Part shown: piece by piece, positions 14,041-22,723 of the stretch
How the letters are laid out: every line of letters starts with the position of its first letter
Numbering within the stretch: position 1 is the stretch's first letter
Assembly: GCA_030041255.1 (NCBI GenBank)
Contig: JASHOF010000011.1
Span: forward strand, 1 to 34,588
Length of the DNA stretch: 34,588 nt
Source: Acetobacteraceae bacterium
GTDB taxonomy: Bacteria > Pseudomonadota > Alphaproteobacteria > Acetobacterales > Acetobacteraceae
Direction: 5' to 3'
The notes under the pieces: generated by a model
What the model was told of the DNA's origin: nothing
What the model saw: only the letters and a program-made list of their open reading frames with translations
Databases searched by the model: none
Program-made: the position numbers and the translations under genes

Positions 14041-14856
14041 ATGGCGCAGCATCCCTCTCACCGGCCCGGTCCGCCGGCCCGGCCCTTTCCGCGACGGGAG
14101 GTGACGCGCCCGCAGGCGCCGCGCGGCGGCGTCTGGCTTTACGGCCTGCACGCTGTCGCTGCGGCACTTGCCAATCCGCACCGGCGGGCGCGGCGCCTCA
14201 TGCTCACCGAAGAGGCGGAGACGGCGCTCAGGGCGCGCCTTGCATCGGGCTGGCCGATCGCGCCGGAGCGGACCGAGCGGCAGCGGATCGATCAGTTGCT
14301 CGGCCCTGGGGTGGCGCACCAGGGTGCGGCGCTGCTCGCAGATCCGCTTTTGCCGCCGCCGCTTCAGAACGTTCTCGCCAACCCGGGCCCGCTGATCGTG
14401 CTCGACCAGTTGAGCGATCCTCGCAATGTCGGAGCCATCCTGCGCTCGGCGGCGGCCTTCGGCGCCGCAGCGGTGATCGCCCAGGAGCGCAACGCGCCGG
14501 ATGAAACCGGCGCCATGGCCAAGGCGGCCTCCGGCGCGCTGGAGACGGTGCCCTTGTTGCGCGCAGTCAACATTGCCCGCACACTGATCGCTCTCAAGGC
14601 AGCCGGTTGCTGGACAATCGGACTGACCCCGGATGCGCCGCGCCTTCTTTCGGGGCCGGAGCTCGCCGGAAGGCGGGTCGCACTCGTACTGGGCGCAGAG
14701 GACGAGGGTCTCCGCCGGTTGACCCGGGAAACATGCGACGAGAGCCTGGCATTGGCCATGCCCGGCGGGAGAATGACAAGCCTCAACGTCGCAGCGGCGG
14801 CGGCGATTGCGCTCTACGAGCTCACCCGTGGCAGGAACGGAGCAAAAAGCCCATGA
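14041..14856 (+). CDS. rlmB: SpoU/TrmH-family 23S rRNA 2'-O-methyltransferase (RlmB-like)
   Basis: 271 residues, ATG 14041. An N-terminal rRNA-binding region (VWLYGLHAVAAALANPHRRA at 31-50) is typical of RlmB. The three SPOUT motifs follow: LDQLSDPRNVGAILRSAAAF at 121-140, LVLGAEDEGL at 215-224 and SLNVAAAAAIALYE at 247-260, forming the trefoil-knot site for S-adenosylmethionine. RlmB methylates the 2'-O of G2251 in 23S rRNA; TrmB-type paralogues that act on tRNA cannot be excluded from sequence alone. The N-terminal 27 residues are proline/arginine rich and unconserved. Its stop overlaps the next start (ATGA at 14853). Confidence 0.9.
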   Translation: MAQHPSHRPGPPARPFPRREVTRPQAPRGGVWLYGLHAVAAALANPHRRARRLMLTEEAETALRARLASGWPIAPERTERQRIDQLLGPGVAHQGAALLADPLLPPPLQNVLANPGPLIVLDQLSDPRNVGAILRSAAAFGAAAVIAQERNAPDETGAMAKAASGALETVPLLRAVNIARTLIALKAAGCWTIGLTPDAPRLLSGPELAGRRVALVLGAEDEGLRRLTRETCDESLALAMPGGRMTSLNVAAAAAIALYELTRGRNGAKSP

Positions 14857-15632
14857 GTTCGGATCCGGTCGCCATCGCCGAACTGCTGCTCAAGGAGCGG
14901 CGCGCGCACCGCAAGCTGCTGCCCTTCGAGCCTGACGCGGGCCCGGCGAGCGAGGCGGAAGGGATCGCGGTGCAGCGTGCGCTTGCCGAACGCATGGGCG
15001 GGTTGCCGCCCGCCGGTTTCAAGATCGGTGCGACAGCGAAACACATGCAGGATTATCTTGGCCTCGACGGGCCGCTGGCCGGGTTCATGCCGGGCAGCGG
15101 CGTCTATTCAAGCGGAATCCGTCTCCCGTTCGCCGCTTTCCAGACCCCGGCGGTGGAGTGCGAACTGGCGATCCGGCTGGCCGCCGATCTGCCGCCGGGT
15201 CCCTGTTCGGCCGAACGCGCCGCTGCTGCGGTCGGTGCGGTTTCGGCGGCGATCGAAATCGTCGAAAATCGCTACCCGGATCTGCGCGCGTTCGGAGTTC
15301 CGGCACTGATCGCCGACCAGATGTTCCACGCCGCGGCCGTCGTCGGTAGCGCCGAGGCGGAGTGGCGGAAGCTCGATCTCAAAGCCATCACGGGGCGCAT
15401 TCTGGTCAACCAGTGCCCGCGCGGGGACGGGAAGGGCAAGGAACTGATGGGCGATCCGCTCACCGCGCTGGCCTGGCTCGCCGCTTCTCCCCTGGCGGTG
15501 GCGTTCGGCGGGCTCAAGGCAGGGCAGGTGGTCATGCTCGGAACGGTGACTCCGGCGGTGTGGCTGATGGGCCCGGCAGCGGTGGAGGTGGTGTTCGAGC
15601 CGTTGCCGGCGGTTCAGCTCACGCTGGAATGA
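14853..15632 (+). CDS. 2-keto-4-pentenoate hydratase family protein (MhpD-like)
   Basis: 259 residues from ATG 14853, translationally coupled to the methyltransferase by ATGA. The fold is that of fumarylacetoacetase-like hydratases: GFKIGATA at 55-62, the metal-binding VECELAIRL at 101-109, and GGLKAGQVVMLGTVTP near the C-terminus. MhpD/XylJ-type enzymes add water to 2-oxopent-4-enoate in aromatic-ring meta-cleavage; oxaloacetate- and oxalocrotonate-decarboxylase relatives share the motifs. No other catabolic genes are next to it, so the substrate is uncertain. Length is normal for the family (about 260). Confidence 0.85.
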   Translation: MSSDPVAIAELLLKERRAHRKLLPFEPDAGPASEAEGIAVQRALAERMGGLPPAGFKIGATAKHMQDYLGLDGPLAGFMPGSGVYSSGIRLPFAAFQTPAVECELAIRLAADLPPGPCSAERAAAAVGAVSAAIEIVENRYPDLRAFGVPALIADQMFHAAAVVGSAEAEWRKLDLKAITGRILVNQCPRGDGKGKELMGDPLTALAWLAASPLAVAFGGLKAGQVVMLGTVTPAVWLMGPAAVEVVFEPLPAVQLTLE

Positions 15633-15746
15633 AGGGCGTGCAAAGGGCTCGTTAACTTCGTCCCGTGCAAGCTCCGCATCGACCGCGCGATTTCCTTTTG
15701 CCGCGGCAACCCCCTCGCCAAAACGGCCAGAGCGGAGTGAGCCCAA

Positions 15747-15971
15747 ATGCTCGCCGACTGGAACCTGTTACCTGAAGATCTGCAAATTGCCCTTTCCCGC
15801 GAGGCCATGCGCCGCGCCTCGGATACGATTGCCGGCCAGGCGGAACTGCTGGCCGGCGAGATCGAGGGCGGCGCGCTTTCCGATCACGGCGGCCCGAATG
15901 CGCTCCGCCTCCTCGCTGCACTGGTGCGGCTCGGCGGAGAGGATGCGTTCGGCTGCGCCGGCCACGCCTGA
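15747..15971 (+). CDS. Small helical hypothetical protein
   Basis: 74 residues from ATG 15747. The sequence is an amphipathic helical bundle with acidic ends: LLPEDLQIALSREAMRRASD, AELLAGEIEGGALSDHGGPN, ALRLLAALVRLGGED. It is too short and simple to assign. Spacing behind the hydratase (114 bases) with no clear promoter leaves open whether it is translated; the even amino-acid use and codon pattern favour a real small protein. Confidence 0.5.
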   Translation: MLADWNLLPEDLQIALSREAMRRASDTIAGQAELLAGEIEGGALSDHGGPNALRLLAALVRLGGEDAFGCAGHA

Positions 15972-16046
15972 CACAAGAAAAATTCAACCAGGCAGCCACT
16001 CTCTTCATGCTGGAGCGGATCGTGCTGGACTGGAATGCTTGAGGCT

Positions 16047-16544
16047 TCAAGCCCAGAGGCGCATCAGCGGCCCATCTCGCCCCGCAACAGGATCCGCCTC
16101 CGGGAGCAAAACCGCTGCGATCAGGCCCCGGATTCCGCTTTCATCCCTGGGGCGCCCACGCTGAAGGTCCGGCCGCGCCGAGCCTGCCGGATAGGCGCCA
16201 ACGATGAGCAGATCCGCCGAAGCATCCACTGCGCAATGTCCGACTCCAGCCGGGATGACGACGACATCGCCGGCATCGAGACGAACGACGTCTCCGGCCG
16301 GGCCGCCGAACAGCACGCTGGCCCTCCCGCGTGCCACGCCCAGTGCCTCGTGCACCCTGGCGTGGAAATGGTGGAACGGATAGACGCCGTTGCGCCATGA
16401 AGCAGGCCACAGGTTGGCGGTGAACAGCCTCTCGATCCCGGTGGCATTCGCCGCCGGCGCGGCCTGCCGATAGACGAGGAGCGGCAGGTGCGAATTCGGA
16501 ATCGCCCCGTCGGGGTCGAATCGGAACGTCTCGGGCCCGAGCAT
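16047..16544 (-). CDS. Cupin-fold protein (YjlB-like)
   Basis: 165 residues, ATG 16544. A single cupin barrel with a possible metal site: FHHFHARVHE (His58, His59, His61, Glu66) and a second motif VVIPAGVGHCAV with His103. YjlB-type cupins of this shape are common, but their substrates are mostly unknown. It is 13 bases downstream of the stop of the DapA-type aldolase on the same strand, so the three genes 17987-16047 are likely one transcript: YcgN-like, aldolase, cupin. Confidence 0.8.
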   Translation of the reverse strand: MLGPETFRFDPDGAIPNSHLPLLVYRQAAPAANATGIERLFTANLWPASWRNGVYPFHHFHARVHEALGVARGRASVLFGGPAGDVVRLDAGDVVVIPAGVGHCAVDASADLLIVGAYPAGSARPDLQRGRPRDESGIRGLIAAVLLPEADPVAGRDGPLMRLWA

Positions 16545-16557
16545 GCCGAGCCCTTCC

Positions 16558-17478
16558 TCAGGCGGCCTTGGAAAGGTCCATGCCGCAGGCGTCCCAGGCG
16601 GCGAAGAATTTCGCTGCTTCCTCTGCCGAAAGCGGCACGTTCGGCGGGCGGGGCGTGAGCCATGCCGGATCCCGCTCGGCCCGCGCGACCAGCGCGCGCA
16701 GGGCCGGGATGGTCGGTGCGCCGGTCAGCACCCTGCGGAGCGTCGAGAGCAGGCGTTGCGCCTCCTCGCCCTCACGCTCCCGCCAGTGCGCCACCACTGC
16801 GGCATTGATCGCGCTCGTCACGTTGGCCGCCGCAGTAATGCATCCCGCGCCGCCCTGCTTCAGAATGTCGAGCAGGCCGTCATCGAATCCGACATAGACC
16901 TCGAATCCCTCGGCACCGAATTCCTTCACCATGGCGGACGCGTTGGCGAGACTTCCGCTGCTGTCCTTGACCCCCTTGATCACGCCGGGGAAGGCTTTCA
17001 GCAGGCGGGCGATCAGGGCGAGGCTGAAAGGCACGGCCGACAGCCGCGGGAAATGATAGAGGTAGATCGGGATCCGGCTGCCAAGCCGCTGGATCACTTC
17101 GCTGAAATAGGCGAACAGCCCGTCTTCCGACGGCTCCTTGTAATAGAAGGGCGGCAGCATCAGGGCGCCGCGGCAGCCAAGCTCGGCCGCGCGACGCGTG
17201 AGCAGCACCGAATCGGTCAGCGCCGGGGTGCCCGTGCCGGGCAGCAGGCGCTCGGCCGGCACGCCGCGCTCGAGCAGCCCCTCCAGGATTTCCAGCCGCT
17301 CGCCGATGCCGAAGCTGTTGGCCTCACCCGTGGTGCCCAGCACGCCGATATTGTTGCACCCCTGTGCGAAGAGATGGCTGCAGCGCCGCGCGAGGCGGTC
17401 GAGATCGGGCGAAAGATCGCTCCGCATCGGGGTCAACACCGCCGCGTTCACGCCGGCGAAGTGGGCATCACGCATCAT
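16558..17478 (-). CDS. DapA/N-acetylneuraminate lyase superfamily aldolase
   Basis: 306 residues from ATG 17478, a TIM-barrel class I aldolase. The pyruvate-binding [10 protein letters not shown] holds TTGE at 49-52, the catalytic Tyr141 sits in IYLYHFP, and the Schiff-base Lys171 is in [12 protein letters not shown]. DapA itself would condense pyruvate with aspartate semialdehyde. The sequence differs around the substrate pocket and there is no lysine-pathway neighbour, so a sugar-acid aldolase (2-keto-3-deoxy-type) is as likely. The start overlaps the YcgN-like stop by four bases; an upstream extension to 17820 in the same frame is a shadow of that gene. Confidence 0.85.
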   Translation of the reverse strand: MMRDAHFAGVNAAVLTPMRSDLSPDLDRLARRCSHLFAQGCNNIGVLGTTGEANSFGIGERLEILEGLLERGVPAERLLPGTGTPALTDSVLLTRRAAELGCRGALMLPPFYYKEPSEDGLFAYFSEVIQRLGSRIPIYLYHFPRLSAVPFSLALIARLLKAFPGVIKGVKDSSGSLANASAMVKEFGAEGFEVYVGFDDGLLDILKQGGAGCITAAANVTSAINAAVVAHWREREGEEAQRLLSTLRRVLTGAPTIPALRALVARAERDPAWLTPRPPNVPLSAEEAAKFFAAWDACGMDLSKAA

Positions 17479-17987
17479 CGTGGCTTCTCCGTTCCCCGTT
17501 TCCATAGCATCGCAGGGCGCCGCGGCATCCGCCCTGGCCAGGCGACGACATGATCCTCGAGCCGGCTGGCTTCGGTTTCCGGCACTGCGCGCCCGGCCAC
17601 GGACACACCGGCGCGATGCACGCTGTCGGGATCGCCCGTGATCAGCGGGTGCCACGCCGGCAGATCGCGCCCCTCGGCCAGGCGGCGGTAGGCGCAGGAG
17701 GGCGGCAGCCAGTCGATTTCCTCGAGCGCCCTGGGCGTCAGGCGCACGCAGTCCGGCACGCGCCGGTGGCGGTGCACATAGTCGGTGCAGCGGCAGCTCT
17801 CTCTGTCGAGCAGCCGGCAAGCGACGTTGGTGAAGGAAAGCGCTCCGTCATCGTCGCGCAGCTTGTGGAGGCAGCAACGGCCGCAACCATCGCAAAGCGA
17901 CTCCCATTCCGAGAGAGACATCTCGGCCAGCGTCTTGATCTTCCAGAACGGCAGCGGCTCATCCAAGACAGGCCATCCAATTCTCAT
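17475..17987 (-). CDS. YcgN/UPF0260 cysteine-cluster protein
   Basis: 170 residues, ATG 17987. The family signature is CDGCGRCC at 32-39, followed by CRLL, a [10 protein letters not shown] segment and PDCVRLTP, giving a set of conserved Cys that could bind a metal or iron-sulfur centre. The function of this family is unknown. Length is normal (about 150-170). It opens the leftward group with the aldolase and the cupin, to which it is coupled by a four-base overlap. Confidence 0.9.
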   Translation of the reverse strand: MRIGWPVLDEPLPFWKIKTLAEMSLSEWESLCDGCGRCCLHKLRDDDGALSFTNVACRLLDRESCRCTDYVHRHRRVPDCVRLTPRALEEIDWLPPSCAYRRLAEGRDLPAWHPLITGDPDSVHRAGVSVAGRAVPETEASRLEDHVVAWPGRMPRRPAMLWKRGTEKPR

Positions 17988-18129
17988 CTGATCTGAGGAG
18001 TATCTTTTAGAACCTTAAAAGAGAACGAAATTGACCGGACGCAGCAACCCGACAACCGGCCCCGACCGGCTTTTGCCAACCTAATCCGACCACTGCGGCA
18101 GCGGAAGGGGGCAGGACACTCGCTTTCGC

Positions 18130-18807
18130 TCAGCCGCCGTAGCGGGCCAGCACGGCGCGCAACGGGTTGCTACCCGGATTGTTTGCCTGCATCGAGACCA
18201 CGATGTCGCGCGTATCGGCGGGCCTGCCGTAGTAGACCTGGTTGCTCGCCGGGTCCGCGGAAAGCAATGCGCCGTCGAGCGAGATGCCGGCGAACAGGCC
18301 GCGATTCTCGGCAAAAGTGACGATATCGGCGTTGAGAGCCGCGGTCGTCCCGCCACCCACCCCGGCGCCGAAATTCGCAACCGCAATCGAGGCGTCAGCC
18401 CCGATCTTGAACTGGCTGTTGATGACGGCGTTCAGCGCTTTGTCGTTCATGATCATGATCATGACCGAGGAATTCTCGATTCCCGCCTGCAAGCCGAGGC
18501 TGCCGCTGCCGATCGTATAGAATGCGGGGTCGGACCAGGAACCCTGGGCAGCGCGAGCGACCAGCACGCACCCGCCGCCCGAGCCACCGAGAATGAACCC
18601 GGCCTTGAAGACCTCGGGACAGATGATCACGGCGTGCGCGCTCTTCAGGGTGCTCGCGACGTTGGGCCCGCTCGAGGAGTTCATGATCGATTCGACGGTC
18701 AGGGTCGATTGATCGACCAGGCGCTGCGCGCCGTTCTGGTCTCCCGGCCCGGCGCAGGCGGCCAGCGAGAGGATCGTGAGCAGAGCAAGCATGGCGAAGC
18801 GCGGCAT
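18130..18807 (-). CDS. SYLF/Ysc84-domain lipoprotein
   Basis: 225 residues from ATG 18807, behind AGGGAGAA. A lipoprotein signal ends LLTILSLAAC at Cys18 (lipobox LAAC). The rest is one SYLF/Ysc84 lipid-binding domain: IICPEVFKAGFILGGSGGGC, AFYTIGSGSLGLQAGIENS, and FGAGVGGGTTAAL. Such proteins bind phosphoinositide-like lipids in eukaryotes; bacterial members are envelope proteins of unclear role. Starting at the earlier in-frame ATG (18933) would bury the signal peptide, so 18807 is preferred. The region 18808-19091 to the next gene holds no gene I can support. Confidence 0.88.
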   Translation of the reverse strand: MPRFAMLALLTILSLAACAGPGDQNGAQRLVDQSTLTVESIMNSSSGPNVASTLKSAHAVIICPEVFKAGFILGGSGGGCVLVARAAQGSWSDPAFYTIGSGSLGLQAGIENSSVMIMIMNDKALNAVINSQFKIGADASIAVANFGAGVGGGTTAALNADIVTFAENRGLFAGISLDGALLSADPASNQVYYGRPADTRDIVVSMQANNPGSNPLRAVLARYGG

Positions 18808-19091
18808 CGGCTTTCTCCCTTCTCCTCGATCCCCCGGATTCCTCGCCGCGTAGAAAAGCGGCGCGCGAATCGAAAGACAGAGGCCGAACTCTGCGGCGAA
18901 AGAACGGCGGCTGCCAGTCCGTGCCAAGGCCAAGCCCGATTTCGCGGGCGCCTCCCGCCCGGTTCGTTATTGGGTCCGCAGATAACGCCCGCCGACGATT
19001 CCGCCTCGCGCGATCGCGGGCAGGACACTGGATTTCGAGCGGCCGGCATGGCAGCGTCCAGGCCCTTTTCCAGCACTCTCAGCGATCGCTC

Positions 19092-20207
19092 ATGAAGCTT
19101 CTGATACCCGGCCCTGTGACCACGCGCCCGGAAGTACGGGCCGCCCTCGCCCATGACTTCGCTCCCTGGGATCTCGATTTCCATCCGCTCTATGCCGGCG
19201 TGCGGGCGCGCCTCTTGCCGATCGCCGGCGTGGGGCCGGAGACACACGCCTGCCTGCCCATCCAGGGCTCGGGGCACTTCGTGATCGAGGCCGCGCTGCG
19301 TACTTTCGTGCCGCGCGAGGGCAAGGTACTGGTGCCGATGACCGGGAGCTACGCCGTCCGCCTCACCCGGCTGGCGCGCGAGTGCGGGCGCGCGGTGCTG
19401 CACGTTCCGATGGGCGAGCGTGAACGGGTCGATCCCCGTGCGGTGGCCGCTGCCCTGGCGGCCGACCCGGCGATCAGCCACCTCGCTTTCGTCTACAGCG
19501 AGACCAGCAGCGGCATCGTGCATGACGCGGAGGCGCTGGCCGGGGTTGCACGCGCGCATCGCCGGCGCGTCATCATCGACGCCGTTTCCGCCTTCGGTGC
19601 ACTGCCGCTCGATCTTTCAGGCATGCCGGAGGTGGATGCCGCCCTCTTCACCGCCAACAAGTGCCTTGAAGGAATCCCCGGCATCGCCTTCGCGATCTCT
19701 CCGCGCGAGCGTCTTGTCGGCCGTCTCGGCGAGGCGCAAAGCTGGTGCCTCGATCTGGCGGACGTCCACGCCCATGCCGAGCGCAACGGCAGCGGAAGCT
19801 TCCGCTTCACCCCGCCGGCGCAGGTGCTGAATGCGCTCTCGGTGGCGCTCGATCTCTTTGCCGCCGAGGGCGGGCGTGAGCGGCGGCTCGAACGCTACCA
19901 GGCCAATCTCAAAGCTCTCGCCGATGGCGTGCGCGCGGTCGGTCTTACGCCCTACCTGCCGCGGCAACTGCAAGGTCCGATCGTTTTCAATGTGCATGCG
20001 CCGGACGATCCGCGCTGGAATTTACAGTCCTTCGTCGATCGGGTGAAGGAGCGCGGGTTCGTAATCAGCAACTTCTTCGATACTGCGACGCCAAGTTTCC
20101 GTGTCGGCCTGATCGGCGCGCTGGGCCCGGAAGACTTCCGCGAAGCCGTCGGCGCGATGGATGGTGCGCTCAGGGAACTCGGGATTCGGAATCGCAAGGC
20201 GGCGTGA
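19092..20207 (+). CDS. Class V aminotransferase, PhnW-like (2-aminoethylphosphonate:pyruvate)
   Basis: 371 residues from ATG 19092. The opening LLIPGPVTTRPEVRAALAHD and the ACLPIQGSGHFVIEAALRTF segment match PhnW, which moves the amino group of 2-aminoethylphosphonate to pyruvate. The fold-type I PLP site is complete: Asp163 in IIDAVSAFG and the PLP lysine Lys190 in FTANKCLEG. No phosphonatase, phosphonate transporter or regulator lies within the window, so an alternative substrate within the class V family is possible. It is transcribed away from the SYLF gene. Confidence 0.8.
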   Translation: MKLLIPGPVTTRPEVRAALAHDFAPWDLDFHPLYAGVRARLLPIAGVGPETHACLPIQGSGHFVIEAALRTFVPREGKVLVPMTGSYAVRLTRLARECGRAVLHVPMGERERVDPRAVAAALAADPAISHLAFVYSETSSGIVHDAEALAGVARAHRRRVIIDAVSAFGALPLDLSGMPEVDAALFTANKCLEGIPGIAFAISPRERLVGRLGEAQSWCLDLADVHAHAERNGSGSFRFTPPAQVLNALSVALDLFAAEGGRERRLERYQANLKALADGVRAVGLTPYLPRQLQGPIVFNVHAPDDPRWNLQSFVDRVKERGFVISNFFDTATPSFRVGLIGALGPEDFREAVGAMDGALRELGIRNRKAA

Positions 20208-20301
20208 ACGGCCGCCGGGGCAGGTGTGAGGAGAGAGGCGGATGCCCAACGATGCGAGCGGCTGGCTGACCGCGCGGTTCGGCGATGCACTCTGACGGCG
20301 A

Positions 20302-21138
20302 TCAGCGATTTGTGTGCTCGGCGCGGTCGAAGCCGGGGCGAGGCACGAGATCCATCAGCGTGCGGCCGAAGCCGCCGTCGACGAGGATCTCCTGGCCGGT
20401 GACGTAACCCGAGCGGGGGCTGGCGAGAAACAGCACCACCTCGGCGATATCCTCCGGTTGCGCCACGCGCTGGAGGGGCACCATCGCGGCGCGGCGCCCG
20501 GCAATGGCAGGGTCGCGGTAGAAGGCTTCGCTCATCGGCGTCCGCACCAGCCCGGGGCTCACCACATTGCTGCGGATGCCGGCCTCGCCCCATTCCAGCG
20601 CAAGCTGGCGGGAGAGCATGACAACGCCCGCCTTGCTCACGCTGTAGGCGCCGCTGAAACCCTGCGCGTGCGAAGCGGCGATCGAGGCGATGTGCACGAT
20701 CGCGCCGCGGCGGCGCTCCCGCATCGTCCGTCCGAACGCCTGCGCGCACAGGAAATAGCCGGTGAGATTGGCACCGAGCAGGGCATTCCATTCCGCAGGC
20801 GGAAGAGTCGCCAGTGGGCCGGGGCGCAGCAGGCCGGCATTGTTGACCAGCACATCGACGCCACCAAGTTCGCGCGCGATGCGCTCGGCCGCAGCGGCGA
20901 CGGCCGCAGGATCGGCAACATCGCAGGTGAGGGGAAGCACGCGCGGGCCTTCGAGCAGCGCGGCAGTGCGCCGGGCGGCATCTTCGTCGCGGTCGATGAG
21001 GGCGATCGCGGCAGCACCCGCGCGGGAAAAATCGGCCGCCAGGGCCCGCCCGATGCCGCCGCCCGCACCCGTGATGGCGACGGTGCTGCCGGCAAGCCCG
21101 AGCCAGGCGCGGGCGTCGGGATCGGGTCCGATGGCCAT
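20302..21138 (-). CDS. Short-chain dehydrogenase/reductase
   Basis: 278 residues, ATG 21138. Classical SDR motifs: TGAGGGIG at 23-30 (cofactor), NNAG at 99-102, and the Ser152/Tyr165/Lys169 triad in ASIAAS and YSVSK. The Asp after the second strand (DRDEDAA) suggests NAD(H). FabG-, sugar- and steroid-type members all share this form; the substrate cannot be read. Convergent with PhnW across 94 bases. Upstream lies the DUF72 gene on the same strand but separated and with its own start. Confidence 0.9.
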   Translation of the reverse strand: MAIGPDPDARAWLGLAGSTVAITGAGGGIGRALAADFSRAGAAAIALIDRDEDAARRTAALLEGPRVLPLTCDVADPAAVAAAAERIARELGGVDVLVNNAGLLRPGPLATLPPAEWNALLGANLTGYFLCAQAFGRTMRERRRGAIVHIASIAASHAQGFSGAYSVSKAGVVMLSRQLALEWGEAGIRSNVVSPGLVRTPMSEAFYRDPAIAGRRAAMVPLQRVAQPEDIAEVVLFLASPRSGYVTGQEILVDGGFGRTLMDLVPRPGFDRAEHTNR

Positions 21139-21192
21139 TTCTTCCCTCCTCGAGGTTCTTCGCGACGAGCCTGCGAGTGGGGCCGGGGAGGG

Positions 21193-21948
21193 TCAAGCCG
21201 GGCGGGCGCGCTCGGGCCATGCATCCCGCAGCAGTTCCTGAAGGGCGATCGCATCCAGGGTCGCGGCATTCTCAGCCGTGTTGTCGAAGATGCACCAGGT
21301 CGCAGCCTGATCCGTTGCTGTCACTCGGCGGGCCAGGCGAGCCAGTGCGGTCGTGCTGTATGCCGAGCGGTAGATATCGGGCGAGCCGTGCAGACGGAAG
21401 TAGACGAGGCCATTCCAGCCGCCCGGCTCGACCGCCGCCGCGAGGAGCGGCGGATCGGCGCCGACGCGGCCGATGCGATGCTCGAGGAGCAGTGCCTCGG
21501 CGGGGGCCGTGAACCAGTCCGGATGACGAGGCTCGCATACGGCAGCGCCGGTGAACCGCGCCCTGAGTGCCGCGAAGAATGCGCCGGCGCGGTCCGGCTC
21601 GAAGGCGAGACGCGGGGGAAGCTGGAACAAGAGCGGGCCGAGCGCCTCACCGAGGCCGGAGACCTGAGCGAGGAAGGCCTCGAGCGCTGCCTCGGCAGCG
21701 GCGAGGCGGAGTTCGTGCGTGATCAGCTTCGGTGCCTTGACGGCGAAGGCAAAGCCGCCTGGCACGGTTGCGGCCCAGCGTTCGTACGTTGCGCGCCGAT
21801 GCGGGCGATAGAAGGAGGAGTTGATCTCGACCGCCGCGAAGCGCCGGGAATAGCGCTCGAGATGGCTTCCCTCGGACGGAAAGAGTGCTGTGTGTGGCTT
21901 GGGAATCGCCCAGCCGGCGCAGCCGATCCGGAAGTGCCCGACCATCAT
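21193..21948 (-). CDS. DUF72 (YecE-type) protein
   Basis: 251 residues, ATG 21948. Begins FRIGCAGWAIPK, then HLERYSRRFAAVEINSSFYR and FAFAVKAPKLITH, LFQLPPRL, and ends with the WCIFDNTAENAA segment; together these are the DUF72 TIM-barrel signature. The biochemical role of the family is unknown. The stop lies 55 bases upstream of the SDR start on the same strand, so the two could be co-transcribed. Confidence 0.9.
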   Translation of the reverse strand: MMVGHFRIGCAGWAIPKPHTALFPSEGSHLERYSRRFAAVEINSSFYRPHRRATYERWAATVPGGFAFAVKAPKLITHELRLAAAEAALEAFLAQVSGLGEALGPLLFQLPPRLAFEPDRAGAFFAALRARFTGAAVCEPRHPDWFTAPAEALLLEHRIGRVGADPPLLAAAVEPGGWNGLVYFRLHGSPDIYRSAYSTTALARLARRVTATDQAATWCIFDNTAENAATLDAIALQELLRDAWPERARPA

Positions 21949-21993
21949 GCGGCACGGAAGCGTCTTCGTGACCGATCCGCCGGGACACTCTTC

Positions 21994-22033
21994 CCTGCGA
22001 CCGGGCGCCAGGACCTGCGACCGGGCGCTAGGA
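21994..22033. repeat. Tandem 20-bp duplication at the reductase stop
   Basis: Two adjacent 20-bp units, CCTGCGACCGGGCGCCAGGA at 21994-22013 and the same with one change at 22014-22033. The second includes the TAG stop of the FMN reductase (22028-22030). Probably a replication slippage duplication; no further function is visible. Confidence 0.7.
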
Positions 22034-22594
22034 GAAGCGCCGGATGAAGGCCGCGAACGCCTTCAGCTCGGCGGCGATGATCTCGCGCGTCGGCCCGTCG
22101 GTGATTTCGCCCTTCGCCGCATCCACCTTCGTTTGCACAGCCGGAACCATCACCTCGGGCCGGTTCAGCACATAGGCCTCGAGGAAAACCATGACCTGGC
22201 GGAGATGATACTGGCTGCGGGCGCCGCCGAGGGCGCCCGGCGAGGCGGAGGCAAGCGCGACCGGCTTGCCGGAGAAGGGCTGCGGGGAAAGGCGCGAGAC
22301 CCAGTCGATCGCATTCTTGAGGCCGCCGGGGATCGAGTAGTTGTATTCGGGCGTGACGATGATCACGCCGTCCGCCGCGGCAATCGCGCCGGCCAACGCG
22401 GTGACCGCAGGGGGAAAACCCTCGGCCTGCAGATCCGCGTTGTAGAGCGGGAAATTGCCGATCGAGGGGGCCGGGGCGATGGTCATGCCCGGGGGCGCGA
22501 GCGCCGGCAACGTGCGCGCCAACATGGCGTTGAAGGATCCCTTGCGCAGGCTTCCGAGCAGCGAGACGACGTTGAGCACTCTGGCGTCAGACAT
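22028..22594 (-). CDS. NADPH-dependent FMN reductase family protein
   Basis: 188 residues, ATG 22594. Flavodoxin-like fold with the FMN-phosphate loop GSLRKGSFN at 14-22 and PEYNYSIPGGLKNAIDW, the flavin-ring motif of NADPH-dependent FMN reductases and azo/quinone reductases (PF03358). It probably protects against quinones or reduces chromate-like substrates; no neighbour narrows the substrate. The reading frame ends inside the second unit of a tandem 20-bp repeat. Faces away from the DUF2889 gene. Confidence 0.9.
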   Translation of the reverse strand: MSDARVLNVVSLLGSLRKGSFNAMLARTLPALAPPGMTIAPAPSIGNFPLYNADLQAEGFPPAVTALAGAIAAADGVIIVTPEYNYSIPGGLKNAIDWVSRLSPQPFSGKPVALASASPGALGGARSQYHLRQVMVFLEAYVLNRPEVMVPAVQTKVDAAKGEITDGPTREIIAAELKAFAAFIRRFS

Positions 22595-22723
22595 GAAACC
22601 TCCGGCGATACGGGTTCAATCCGGACTATGCCAGCCCGCCCGAACGGGCGGGAGGGCGGGGAACGGCTGGACAAGGCGGCCTGGATCGCGCATCGCCATA
22701 GGCGGGGCCAAAGCGAGGATTCC

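Noticed and set aside
16558-17820. 420-codon frame through the aldolase and the YcgN-like gene
   Set aside because: The part before ATG 17478 is a shadow of the YcgN-like gene in another frame; the aldolase family begins at 17478.
18450-18475. ATGATC tandem in the SYLF gene
   Set aside because: Encodes MIMIM within the conserved region and is short; no reason to treat it as a regulatory repeat.
20242-20295. Tiny frame MPNDASGWLTARFGDAL with an upstream GAGGAGAGAGG site
   Set aside because: Only 17 codons between PhnW and the SDR; could be a leader or gene remnant but there is no support beyond the purine-rich stretch.
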